From Vitis vinifera (lineage: Eukaryota; Streptophyta; Magnoliopsida; Vitales; Vitaceae), in contig NC_081821.1 in assembly GCF_030704535.1 (NCBI RefSeq), positions 7,641,001 through 7,705,000 of the forward strand: DNA of 64,000 nt. Direction: 5' to 3'. Below, in pieces: positions 33,401-46,000 of the stretch. A program made the translations under genes and the position numbers. The notes below the pieces were generated by a model that worked only from the letters and a program-made list of their open reading frames with translations, did no database searches and was not told the origin of the DNA. The stretch's first letter is position 1, and every line of letters begins with the position of its first letter.

Positions 33401-35130
33401 AGATGACTGCTATCGTCCACTGCTTGCGCACCTGGAGGCACTATCTACTAGGGTCTCACTTCATAGTGAAGACCGACAATGTGGCCACTAGCTACTTCCA
33501 AACACAGAAGAAGCTGAGTCCTAAACAAGCTAGGTGGCAAGACTTCCTGGCCGAGTTCGACTATACGCTGGAGTATAAGCCAGGAAGTGCTAACCATGTG
33601 GCCGACGCCCTAAGTCGCAAAGCCGAGCTAGCGTCCATAACAAGTCAGCCCCAAGGAGATATAGTGGATCTTCTAAAGGAGGGACTGCAACATGATCCAG
33701 TGGCTAAAAGCCTTATTGCCCTGGCTCATGAAGGAAAGACTAAGCGATTTTGGGTGGAGGACGGCCTACTCTATACCAAAGGGAGACGACTCTACGTGCC
33801 TAAGTGGGGGAACATAAGGAGGAACCTGATTAAGGAGTGCCACGACACCAAGTGGGCTGGGCACCCTGGGCAACGACGCACTAGGGCACTACTCGAGTCG
33901 GCGTACTATTGGCCTCAGATACGGGACGAGGTTGAGGCCTATGTGAGGACTTGTCTTGTGTGCCAACAAGACAAGGTGGAGCAACGACAACCTAGAGGCC
34001 TGTTAGAGCCACTACCTATAGCAGAACGCCCATGGGACAGCGTCACCATGGACTTCATCATCGGGCTACCCAAGTCAGAGGACAATGGGTCTATCATAGT
34101 GGTGGTGGACAGGTTCTCTAAGTATGCAACCTTCATAGCAGCCCCGACTGACTGCACGGCGGAAGAGACGGCAAGGCTATTCCTAAAGCACGTAGTCAAG
34201 TATTGGGGGTTGCCTAAGTTCATCATCAGTGATCGCGACCCGCGCTTCACTGGGAAGTTTTGGACGGAACTCTTCAAGCTTATGGGTTCGGAGCTTCACT
34301 TCTCCACAAGCTTTCACCCACAGACAGATGGACATACTGAGAGGGTAAACGCCTTATTGGAGCTCTACCTAAGGCACTTCGTGAGTGCCAACCAGAAGGA
34401 TTGGGCTAAGTTACTAGATGTAGCCCAGTTCTCATACAACCTACAAAGGAGTGAGGCGACCAACAAGAGTCCGTTCGAGCTAGCTACGGGACAGCAACCG
34501 TTAACTCCTCACACCCTAACAATTGGCTACACGGGGAGAAGTCCAGCGGCTTTCAAGTTCGCAAAAGGGTGGCACGAGCAAGCTGATATAGCACGCTCAT
34601 ACTTGGACAAGGCCGCTAAGAAAATGAAGAAGTGGGCTGACAAGAAGCGACGACACACGGAGTATAAGGTTGGAGACATGGTGCTTGTCAAGCTCCTTCC
34701 TCAACAATTCAAGTCCCTAAGGCTGGTGCACAAGGGCCTTGTGAGGAGGTATGAAGGACCCTTCCCCATACTTGGGAAGGTCGGCAAGGTGTCCTATAAA
34801 GTCGAGCTGCCCCCGAGGTTGAAGATTCATCCTGTCTTCCATGCCAGCTACTTGAAGCCCTATCATGAAGACAAGGATAATCCAAGCCGAGGGTTGTCCA
34901 AGAGGGCACCTACAGCGGTCGTGACCTCCTATGATAAGGAGATAGAACTCGTCCTCGCAGACCGGGTCATCAGGAGACGAGGGGTACCACCTGCTACGGA
35001 ATACTTAGTGAAATGGAAAGGACTACCAGAAAGTGAGGCTAGCTGGGAGCCAGCAGAGGCACTATGGCAGTTCCAGGAACAGATCGAGCGGTTCCGGGCA
35101 GAAGGCGCGACGAGGACGTCTGCGGCATAG
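30499..35130 (+). pseudogene. Gag-Pol polyprotein of a Ty3/Gypsy chromovirus (Galadriel-like), two nonsense codons
   Basis: One frame of 1,543 codons from the ATG at 30,499 to TAG at 35,128, broken only by TAA at 30,880 (codon 128) and TGA at 33,178 (codon 894). Order: gag, CCHC knuckle ([13 protein letters not shown], near codon 372), aspartic protease ([10 protein letters not shown] at 445), reverse transcriptase ([11 protein letters not shown], near 782), RNase H (TDAS, near 931), integrase with HHCC finger (CLVC near 1,151) and D1185, D1245, E1281 giving the D-35-E spacing, then a chromodomain (TEYLVKWKGL to IERF, about 1,500-1,535). The chromodomain marks a chromovirus and would direct insertion to heterochromatin. 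The RNase H-connection style looks Galadriel-like; Tekay or Reina are alternatives. All other catalytic residues I could check are present. The stops make it non-autonomous unless read through. Confidence 0.93.
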
Positions 35131-35140
35131 GTGGGGGAGA
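35129..35140 (+). promoter_or_regulatory. Polypurine tract
   Basis: AGGTGGGGGAGA lies immediately before the 3' LTR and overlaps the polyprotein stop codon. It would prime plus-strand DNA synthesis. Confidence 0.85.
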
Positions 35141-35141
35141 G

Positions 35142-35684
35142 TGTCACAAGCTGACCCAAATGAGCCTCCCCATGGCCTTATATAGGGCCAGGAAGCTTCT
35201 GGAGACTCCTAAGAATGGGAAGAGTGTGGAAGGTTCTAGAGAAGTTTGGAGAAGTCCACACAATTCTACACTATGGTGGAAGGCACAAGAGGGGTCCGGG
35301 GCTTTCTAGAGAAGTCTAGAAGACTCTTGTATATACTTGTATATAGGCTTGTAACTAGAATGATGTAGGACATTCTAGAATAGTCTTGAGATGTAAGGAA
35401 CCCTCCAAGGTTCCAGAGAGTTCCATTGGTGCCTATAAATAGGTGAGGGCCTCATTTGGCCAAGGCACCAAGCAAGTGAGCATCCAAGCACTTGTAAAGG
35501 CTTTCTTGAGATAATAAAGCTTCCATTCTTTAAGGAGTTGCCTACCAAGCTTCTTAAGCTTTTGAGTTGCAAGTGTCTTAGCCTAGCAAGCTAAGCATTG
35601 GGGAGCAAGGCTGACTTAGCAAGATCAAGCGTCTTGGCTTGTCTAAGTGCCGCACGAGCTTAGTGAACGACTAAGTCCGTGACA
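35142..35684 (+). repeat. 3' LTR of Ty3/Gypsy element
   Basis: 543 bases, same length and, by eye, same sequence as the 5' LTR. TATAAATA is at 35,434-35,441 and AATAAA at 35,513-35,518. It is followed by TTAG and the remainder of the interrupted type B unit. Confidence 0.95.
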
Positions 35685-38600
35685 TTAGGCTCTAGTTATG
35701 TTGACTCGTGTTGCCCCTAAGATTGGCTATGATGAAATCACATTAATGGGCTGAAGTGGGAATGAGAGAATGACACGTGCAAGGAGGAGGTTTTGATTCA
35801 TGGTAAGAAAATTTATTAATTTCCTTCAAGGGCTTTCATTCAACCGTTCAACTGCAGTGTCATACCGAAAAATCTATTCAATGGTTAGTAATCAACTCGA
35901 AATGCCTGGCATTCCACCGTCAATGAATATGAAGACAAGGGGAGTCAGAGTCACCTAGGTCGAGTGAGGCTCATCCCATCATGGAGATATAACCTATGCA
36001 CACAAAAGTGATCCATACCATCTTACATGCAATGAATCTTGGATCCCCATATCATATCTCTTTGTAGTTGCTGCCAACTCCTAAGTTACATTCCTCCAAA
36101 AAAAATTACAAACAAGCCAACTAGACAATGACCTTTTTAATTTTAACGCATCTCTAAAAATATTAATGTCTTATGTTATGTCAGAAGGGTAATATATCAA
36201 TAATACATCACATAACCAGAAAGGTAGAAAATAAACGTTAAACATGTAAAATACATCTTTTATATCATATTTTGTTGTAATAATTGCAACTCTAGGATTA
36301 CATTCCTAAAAAAAAAAAAAAAAAAATTAAGATTAAAAGCAAATTTAATTTTAACAAGTTTTAAATATAGCAATTAAGTGGTTTTCTATGGGACAGCAAG
36401 AGAATCACTGGGGGAAATATTTAGTGTCCTTTTTCCGGTCAATATGACAGAAAAAAGACTAGGCAGTAGCTTTCCAAAATGGGAGCTCAGGCTCTAGTTA
36501 TGTTGACCCGTGTTGCCCCTAAGATTGGCTATGATGAAATCACATTAATGGGCTGAAGTGGGAATGAGAGAATGACACGTGCAAGGAGGAGGTTTTGATT
36601 CATGGTAAGAAAATTTATTAATTTCCTTCAAGGGCTTTCATTCAACCGTTCAACTGCAGTGTCATACCGAAAAATCTATTCAATGGTCAGTAATCAACTC
36701 GAAATGCCTGGCATTCCATCGTCAATGAATATGAAGACAAGGGGAGTCAGAGTCACCTAGGTCGAGTGAGGCTCATCCCATCATGGAGATATAACCTATG
36801 CACACAAAAGTGATCCATACCATCTTACATGCAATGAATCTTGGATCCCCATATCATATCTCTTTGTAGTTGCTGCCAACTCCTAAGTTACATTCCTCCA
36901 AAAAAAATTACAAACAAGCCAACTAGACAATGACCTTTTTAATTTTAACGCATCTCTAAAAATATTAATGTTTTATGTTATGTCAGAAGGGTAATATATC
37001 AATAATACATCACATAACCAGAAAGGTAGAAAATAAACGTTAAACATGTAAAATACACCTTTTATATCATATTTTGTTATAATAATTGCAACTCTAGGAT
37101 TACATTCCTAAAAAAATAAAAAAATAAATTTAAGATTAAAAGCAAATTTAATTTTAACAAGTTTTAAATATAGCAATTAAGTGGTTTTCTATGGGACAGC
37201 AAGAGAATCACTAGGGGAAATATTTAGTGTCCTTTTTCCGGTCAATATGACAGTAAAAAGACTAGGCAGTAGCTTTCCAAAATGGGAGCTTAGGCTCTAG
37301 TTATGTTGACTCGTGTTGCCCCTAAGATTGGCTATGATGAAATCACATTAATGGGCTGAAGTGGGAATGAGAGAATGACACGTGCAAGGAGGAGGTTTTG
37401 ATTCATGGTAAGAAAATTTATTAATTTCCTTCAAGGGCTTTCATTCAACCGTTCAACTGCAGTGTCATACCGAAAAATCTATTCAATGGTTAGTAATCAA
37501 CTCGAAATGCCTGGCATTCCACCGTCAATGAATATGAAGACAAGGGGAGTCAGAGTCACCTAGGTCGAGTGAGGCTCATCCCATCATGGAGATATAACCT
37601 ATGCACACAAAAGTGATCCATACCATCTTACATGCAATGAATCTTGGATCCCCATATCATATCTCTTTGTAGTTGCTGCCAACTCCTAAGTTACATTCCT
37701 CCAAAAAAAATTACAAACAAGCCAACTAGACAATGACCTTTTTAATTTTAACGCATCTCTAAAAATATTAATGTCTTATGTTATGTCAGAAGGGTAATAT
37801 ATCAATAATACATCACATAACCAGAAAGGTAGAAAATAAACGTTAAACATGTAAAATACATCTTTTATATCATATTTTGTTGTAATAATTGCAACTCTAG
37901 GATTACATTCCTAAAAAAAAAAAAAAAAAAAATTAAGATTAAAAGCAAATTTAATTTTAACAAGTTTTAAATATAGCAATTAAGTGGTTTTCTATGGGAC
38001 AGCAAGAGAATCACTGGGGGAAATATTTAGTGTCCTTTTTCCGGTCAATATGACAGAAAAAAGACTAGGCAGTAGCTTTCCAAAATGGGAGCTCAGGCTC
38101 TAGTTATGTTGACCCGTGTTGCCCCTAAGATTGGCTATGATGAAATCACATTAATGGGCTGAAGTGGGAATGAGAGAATGACACGTGCAAGGAGGAGGTT
38201 TTGATTCATGGTAAGAAAATTTATTAATTTCCTTCAAGGGCTTTCATTCAACCGTTCAACTGCAGTGTCATACCGAAAAATCTATTCAATGGTCAGTAAT
38301 CAACTCGAAATGCCTGGCATTCCATCGTCAATGAATATGAAGACAAGGGGAGTCAGAGTCACCTAGGTCGAGTGAGGCTCATCCCATCATGGAGATATAA
38401 CCTATGCACACAAAAGTGATCCATACCATCTTACATGCAATGAATCTTGGATCCCCATATCATATCTCTTTGTAGTTGCTGCCAACTCCTAAGTTACATT
38501 CCTCCAAAAAAAATTACAAACAAGCCAACTAGACAATGACCTTTTTAATTTTAACGCATCTCTAAAAATATTAATGTTTTATGTTATGTCAGAAGGGTAA

Positions 38601-41600
38601 TATATCAATAATACATCACATAACCAGAAAGGTAGAAAATAAACGTTAAACATGTAAAATACACCTTTTATATCATATTTTGTTATAATAATTGCAACTC
38701 TAGGATTACATTCCTAAAAAAATAAAAAAATAAATTTAAGATTAAAAGCAAATTTAATTTTAACAAGTTTTAAATATAGCAATTAAGTGGTTTTCTATGG
38801 GACAGCAAGAGAATCACTAGGGGAAATATTTAGTGTCCTTTTTCCGGTCAATATGACAGTAAAAAGACTAGGCAGTAGCTTTCCAAAATGGGAGCTTAGG
38901 CTCTAGTTATGTTGACTCGTGTTGCCCCTAAGATTGGCTATGATGAAATCACATTAATGGGCTGAAGTGGGAATGAGAGAATGACACGTGCAAGGAGGAG
39001 GTTTTGATTCATGGTAAGAAAATTTATTAATTTCCTTCAAGGGCTTTCATTCAACCGTTCAACTGCAGTGTCATACCGAAAAATCTATTCAATGGTTAGT
39101 AATCAACTCGAAATGCCTGGCATTCCACCGTCAATGAATATGAAGACAAGGGGAGTCAGAGTCACCTAGGTCGAGTGAGGCTCATCCCATCATGGAGATA
39201 TAACCTATGCACACAAAAGTGATCCATACCATCTTACATGCAATGAATCTTGGATCCCCATATCATATCTCTTTGTAGTTGCTGCCAACTCCTAAGTTAC
39301 ATTCCTCCAAAAAAAATTACAAACAAGCCAACTAGACAATGACCTTTTTAATTTTAACGCATCTCTAAAAATATTAATGTCTTATGTTATGTCAGAAGGG
39401 TAATATATCAATAATACATCACATAACCAGAAAGGTAGAAAATAAACGTTAAACATGTAAAATACATCTTTTATATCATATTTTGTTGTAATAATTGCAA
39501 CTCTAGGATTACATTCCTAAAAAAAAAAAAAAAAAAAATTAAGATTAAAAGCAAATTTAATTTTAACAAGTTTTAAATATAGCAATTAAGTGGTTTTCTA
39601 TGGGACAGCAAGAGAATCACTGGGGGAAATATTTAGTGTCCTTTTTCCGGTCAATATGACAGAAAAAAGACTAGGCAGTAGCTTTCCAAAATGGGAGCTC
39701 AGGCTCTAGTTATGTTGACCCGTGTTGCCCCTAAGATTGGCTATGATGAAATCACATTAATGGGCTGAAGTGGGAATGAGAGAATGACACGTGCAAGGAG
39801 GAGGTTTTGATTCATGGTAAGAAAATTTATTAATTTCCTTCAAGGGCTTTCATTCAACCGTTCAACTGCAGTGTCATACCGAAAAATCTATTCAATGGTC
39901 AGTAATCAACTCGAAATGCCTGGCATTCCATCGTCAATGAATATGAAGACAAGGGGAGTCAGAGTCACCTAGGTCGAGTGAGGCTCATCCCATCATGGAG
40001 ATATAACCTATGCACACAAAAGTGATCCATACCATCTTACATGCAATGAATCTTGGATCCCCATATCATATCTCTTTGTAGTTGCTGCCAACTCCTAAGT
40101 TACATTCCTCCAAAAAAAATTACAAACAAGCCAACTAGACAATGACCTTTTTAATTTTAACGCATCTCTAAAAATATTAATGTTTTATGTTATGTCAGAA
40201 GGGTAATATATCAATAATACATCACATAACCAGAAAGGTAGAAAATAAACGTTAAACATGTAAAATACACCTTTTATATCATATTTTGTTATAATAATTG
40301 CAACTCTAGGATTACATTCCTAAAAAAATAAAAAAATAAATTTAAGATTAAAAGCAAATTTAATTTTAACAAGTTTTAAATATAGCAATTAAGTGGTTTT
40401 CTATGGGACAGCAAGAGAATCACTAGGGGAAATATTTAGTGTCCTTTTTCCGGTCAATATGACAGTAAAAAGACTAGGCAGTAGCTTTCCAAAATGGGAG
40501 CTTAGGCTCTAGTTATGTTGACTCGTGTTGCCCCTAAGATTGGCTATGATGAAATCACATTAATGGGCTGAAGTGGGAATGAGAGAATGACACGTGCAAG
40601 GAGGAGGTTTTGATTCATGGTAAGAAAATTTATTAATTTCCTTCAAGGGCTTTCATTCAACCGTTCAACTGCAGTGTCATACCGAAAAATCTATTCAATG
40701 GTTAGTAATCAACTCGAAATGCCTGGCATTCCACCGTCAATGAATATGAAGACAAGGGGAGTCAGAGTCACCTAGGTCGAGTGAGGCTCATCCCATCATG
40801 GAGATATAACCTATGCACACAAAAGTGATCCATACCATCTTACATGCAATGAATCTTGGATCCCCATATCATATCTCTTTGTAGTTGCTGCCAACTCCTA
40901 AGTTACATTCCTCCAAAAAATAATACAAACAAGCCAACTAGACAATGACCTTTTTAATTTTAACGCATCTCTAAAAATATTAATGTCTTATGTTATGTCA
41001 GAAGGGTAATATATCAATAATACATCACATAACCCGAAAGGTAGAAAATAAACGTTAAACATGTAAAATACACCTTTTATGTCATATTTTGTTGTAATAA
41101 TTGCAACTCTAGGATTACATTCCTAAAAAAAAAAAAAAAAAAAAAAAAAATTAAGATTAAAAGCAAATTTAATTTTAACAAGTTTTAAATATAGCAATTA
41201 AGTGGTTTTGTATGGGACAGCAAGAGAATCACTGGGGGAAATATTTAGTGTCCTTTTTCCGGTCAATATGACAGAAAAAAGACTAGGCAATATCTTTCCA
41301 AAATGGGAGCTCAGGCTCTAGTTATGTTGACCCGTGTTGCCCCTAAGATTTGCTATGATGAAATCACATTAATGGGTTGAAGTGGGAATGAGAGAATGAC
41401 ACGTGCAAGGAGGAGGTTTTGATTCATGGTAAGAAAATTTATTAATTTCCTTCAAGGGCTTTCATTCAACCGTTCAACTGTAGTGTCATACCGAAAAATC
41501 TATTCAATGGTCAGTAATCAACTCGAAATGCCTAGCATTCCACTGTCAATGAATATGAAGACAAGGGGAGTAAGAGTCACCTAGGTCGAGTGAGGCTCAT

Positions 41601-41932
41601 CCCATTATGGAGATATAACCTATGCACACAAAAGTGATCCATACCATCTTACATGCAATGAATCTTGGATCCCCATATCATATCTCTTTGTAGTTGCTGC
41701 CAACTCCTAAGTTATATTCCTCCAAAAAATAATACAAACAAGCCAACTAGACAATGACCTTTTTAATTTTAACGTATCTCTAAAAATATTAATGTCTTAT
41801 GTTATGTCAGAAGGGTAATATATCAATAATACATCACATAACCAGAAAGGTAGAAAATAAACGTTAAACATGTAAAATACACCTTTTATATCATATTTTG
41901 TTGTAATAATTGCAACTCTAGGATTACATTCC

Positions 41933-41963
<31 letters not shown>

Positions 41964-43030
41964 AAGATTAAAAGCAAATTTAATTTTAACAAGTTTTAAA
42001 TATAGCAATTAAGAGGTTTTGTATGGGACAGCAAGAGAATCAGTGGGGGAAATATTTAGTGTCCTTTTTCCGGTCAATATGAGAGAAAAAAGACTAGGCA
42101 ATAGCTTTCCAAAATGGGAGCTCAGGCTCTTGTTATGTTGACCCGTGTTGCCCCTAAGATTGGCTATGATGAAATCACATTAATGGGCTGAAGTGGGAAT
42201 GAGAGAATGACACGTGCAAGGAGGAGGTTTTGATTCATGGTAAGAAAATTTATTAATTTCCTTCAAGGGCTTTCATTCAACCGTTCAACTGCAGTGTCAT
42301 ACCGAAAAATCTATTCAATGGTCAGTAATCAACTCGAAATGCCTGGCATTCCACCGTCAATGAATATGAAGACAAGGGGAGTCAGAGTCACCTAGGTCGA
42401 GTGAGGCTCATCCCATCATGGAGATATAACCTATGCACACAAAAGTGATCCATACCATCTTACATGCAATGAATCTTGGATCCCCATATCATATCTCTTT
42501 GTAGTTGCTGCCAACTCCTAAGTTACATTCCTCCAAAAAAAAATACAAACAAGCCAACTAGACAATGACCTTTTTAATTTTAACGCATCTCTAAAAATAT
42601 TAATGTCTTATGTTATGTCAGAAGGGTAATATATCAATAATACATCACATAACCAGAAAGGTAGAAAATAAACGTTAAACATGTAAAATACACCTTTTAT
42701 ATCATATTTTGTTATAATAATTGCAACTCTAGGATTACATTCCTAAAAAATAAAAAAATAAATTTAAGATTAAAAGCAAATTTAATTTTAACAAGTTTTA
42801 AATATAGCAATTAAGTAGTTTTGTATGGGACAGCAAGAGAATCACTGGGGGAAATATTTAGTGTCCTTTTTCCGGTCAATATGACAGAAAAAAGACTAGG
42901 CAATATCTTTCCAAAATGGGAGCTCAGGCTCTAGTTATGTTGACCCGTGTTGCCCTAGGATTGGCCATTAGTAAATCACATTAATGGGCTGAAGGGGGGA
43001 ATGAGAGAATGACACGTGCAAGGAGGAGGT
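35685..43030. repeat. Modular tandem array, type B units right of the retrotransposon
   Basis: Cores near 36,430, 37,233, 38,037, 38,841, 39,644, 40,446, 41,255, 42,064 and 42,865. Variant 1 (GACAGAAAAAAG, GACCCGTG) and variant 2 (GACAGTAAAAAG, GACTCGTG) alternate strictly up to 40,446. From 41,255 on the units are more diverged (for example GGCAATATC, longer A-runs) and no longer follow the alternation. The core at 42,865 is followed by a type A tail. Confidence 0.92.
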
Positions 43031-46000
43031 TTTGAATATTTGAGAGATGCAGGCTGTTCCAGACAGAATGGGCTTTAGGCAGAGAGGAGAGCCTGTGGGG
43101 AAAACAGGGGGAGACGTTTTAGAGTCAGAGAGAGTTTAAGGAAGAAGAAAACCAGTTGAATGAGAAAATGAGAGAGATACAGAGATGAGAGGTCCTCCTG
43201 GAGAGAGCTGAAACTGGGGAGGAAAAAGTGAATTGAACAGTGAGTTTGAGAGGAGCGTGTTTGTGGCTGAAAAATGATGGAGAAAAAGGAGAGAGTTACA
43301 GATAGCTTGATGAAGGAGCGGGGTGTGGCTTGAGCGTAAAGGTTGCTTGAGGGAGAGGAGAGCTTAGGGAGAACTTAGGGAGAGGAGAGCTTAGAGGGAG
43401 CTGGGAAAGGTAGCATTCTAAAACAAAGGGAGGTGGTCGGAGCTGAGAGGAAAAGAGATCTGAGAGGGGCACTAGCAGGTCATCGGTGGGTGTTGCTGGG
43501 GGAGGGATAGCTTAGAGAAAAAGAGAATAGTTGGAGGGAGGACCTTTTCCCGGTCAATATGACAGAAAAAAGACTAGGCAGTAGCTTTCCAAAATGGGAG
43601 CTCAGGCTCTAGTTATGTTGACCCGTGTTGCCCCTAGGATTGGCTATTAGGAAATCACATTAATGGGCTGAAGTGGGAATGAGAGAATGACACGTGCAAG
43701 GAGGAGGTTTTTATTCATGGTAAGAAAATTTATTAATTTCCTTCAAGGGCTTTCATTCAACCGTTCAACTGCAGTGTCATACCGAAAATTCTATTCAATG
43801 GTCAGTAATCAACTCGAAATGCCTAGCATTCCACCGTCAATGAATATGAAGACAAGGGGAGTCAGAGTCACCTAGGTCGAGTGAGGCTCATCCCATCATG
43901 AAGATATAACCTATGTACACAAAAGTGATCCATACCATCTTACATGCAAGGAATCTTGGATCCCCATATCATATCTCTTTGTAGTTGCTGCCAACTCCTA
44001 AGTTACATTCCTCCAAAAAAAATTACAAACAAGCCAACTAGACAATGACCTTTTTAATTTTAACGCATCTCTAAAAATATTAATGTCTTATGTTATGTCA
44101 GAAGGGTAATATATCAATAATACATCACATAACCAGAAAGGTAGAAAATAAACATTAAACATGTAAAATACACCTTTTATATCATATCTTGTTGTAATAA
44201 TTGCAACTCTAGGATTACTTTCCTCAGAAAAAAAAAAAAGATTAAAAGCAAATTTAATTTTAACAAGTTTTAAATATAGCAATTAAGTGGTTTTGTATGG
44301 GACAGCAAGAGAATCACTGGGGGAAATATTTAGTGTCCTTTTTCCGGTCAATATGACAAAAAAAAGACTAGGCAAATGCTTTCCAAAATGGGAGCTCAGA
44401 CTCTAGTTATGTTGACCCGTGTTGCCCTAGGATTGGCCATTAGGAAATCACATTAATGAGCTGAAGGGGGAATGAGAGAATGACACGTGCAAGGAGGAGG
44501 TTTTGAATATTTGAGAGCTGCAGGCTGTTCGAGACAGAATGGGCTTTGAGCAGAGAGGAGAGCTTGTGGGGAAAACAGGGGGAGACCGTTTTGGAGTCAG
44601 AGAGAGTTTGAGGAAGAAAAAAACAAGTTGGAAGAAAAAATGAGAGAGATACAGAGATGAGAGGTCCTCCTGGAGAGAGCTAAAACAGGAGAAAGAAAAA
44701 TGAATTGAATAGTGAGCTTGAGAGGAGCGTGTTTGTGGCTGAAAAAGGAGGGAGAAAAAGGAGAGAGTTGCAGACAGCTTGATGAAGGAGCGTGGTGTGG
44801 CTTGATCGTATAGGTTGCTTGAGGGAGAGGAGAGCTTAGGGAAATCGGCTAAGCATTAGAGGGAGCGGGGAAAGATAGCATCGAAAAACAAAGGGAGGTG
44901 GCCGGAGCTGAAAGGACAAGAGTTCTAAGAGGGGCACAAGCAGGTCGTAGGTGGTTGTATCTGGAGGAGGGATAGCTTAGAGAAAAAGAGAATAGTTGGA
45001 GGGAGGACCTTTTTTCAGTCAATATGACAGAAAAAAGACTAGGCAGTAGCTTTCCAAAATGGGAGCTCAGGCTCTAGTTATGTTGACCCGTGTTGCCCTA
45101 GGATTGGCCATTAGGAAATCACATTAATGGGCTGAAGGGGGAATGAGAGAATGATACGTGCAAGGAGGAGGTTTTGAATATTTGAAAGCTGTAGGATGTT
45201 CTAGACATAATGGGCTTTGAGCAGAGAGGAGAGCTTAAAGGGAAAACAGGGGGAGACCGTTTTGGAGTCAGAGAGAGTTTGAGGAAGAAGAAAACCAGTT
45301 GAAAGAGAAAATGAGAAAGATACAGAGATGAGAGGTCCTCCTGGAGAGAGCTAAAACAGGGGAAGAAAAATGAATTGAACAGTGAGCTTGAGAGGAGTGT
45401 GTTTGTGGCTGAAAAAGGAGGGAGAAAAAGGAGAGAGTTGTAGACAGCTTGATGAAGGAGCGGGGTGTGGCTTGATCGTAAAGGTTGCTTGAGGGAGAGG
45501 AGAGCTTAGGGAAATCGGCTAAGCATTAGACGAAGCGGGGAAAGATAGCATCGAAAAACAAAGGGAGGTGGCCTGAGCTGAAAGGACAAAAGATCTAAGA
45601 GGGGCACTAGTAGGTCGTCGGTGGTTGGAGGAGGGATAGCTTAGAGAAAAAGAGAATAGTTGGAGGAAGGACTTTTTTCCGGTCAATATGACAGAAAAAA
45701 GACTAGGCAGTAACTTTCCAAAATGGGAGCTCAGGCTCTAGTTATGTTGACCCGTGTTGCCCTAGGATTGGCCATTAGGAAATCACATTAATGGGCTGAA
45801 GGGGGAATGAGAGAATGACATGTGCAAGGAGGAGGTTTTGAATATTTGAGAGTTGTAGGCTGTTCCAGACAGAATGGGCTTTGAGCAGAGAGGAAAGCTT
45901 GTGGGGAAAACAGGGGGAGATAGTTTTGGAGTCAGAGAGAATTTGAGGAAGAAGAAAGCCAGTTGAAAGAGAAAATGAGAGAGATACAGAGATGAGAGGT

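Larger units (their letters stand above)
29911..35684 (+). mobile_element. Complete Ty3/Gypsy LTR retrotransposon nested in the array
   Basis: 5,774 bases with both LTRs, primer site, polyprotein and polypurine tract. It sits in a type B variant-2 unit. Removing it and one TTAG restores the normal spacing of about 801 bases between neighbouring cores. It is present in only one unit, so it landed after that unit was made. Apparently identical LTRs point to a recent insertion. Confidence 0.95.

Noticed and set aside
41930..41962. Long A-runs in type B units as LINE or SINE tails
   Set aside because: They occur at a fixed place in every second unit as part of the repeat itself, without an adjoining element.
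43687..43875. Plus-strand frame of about 60 codons in a type B tail
   Set aside because: Sister type B units carry stops or shifts in the same place. It depends on a non-ATG start.
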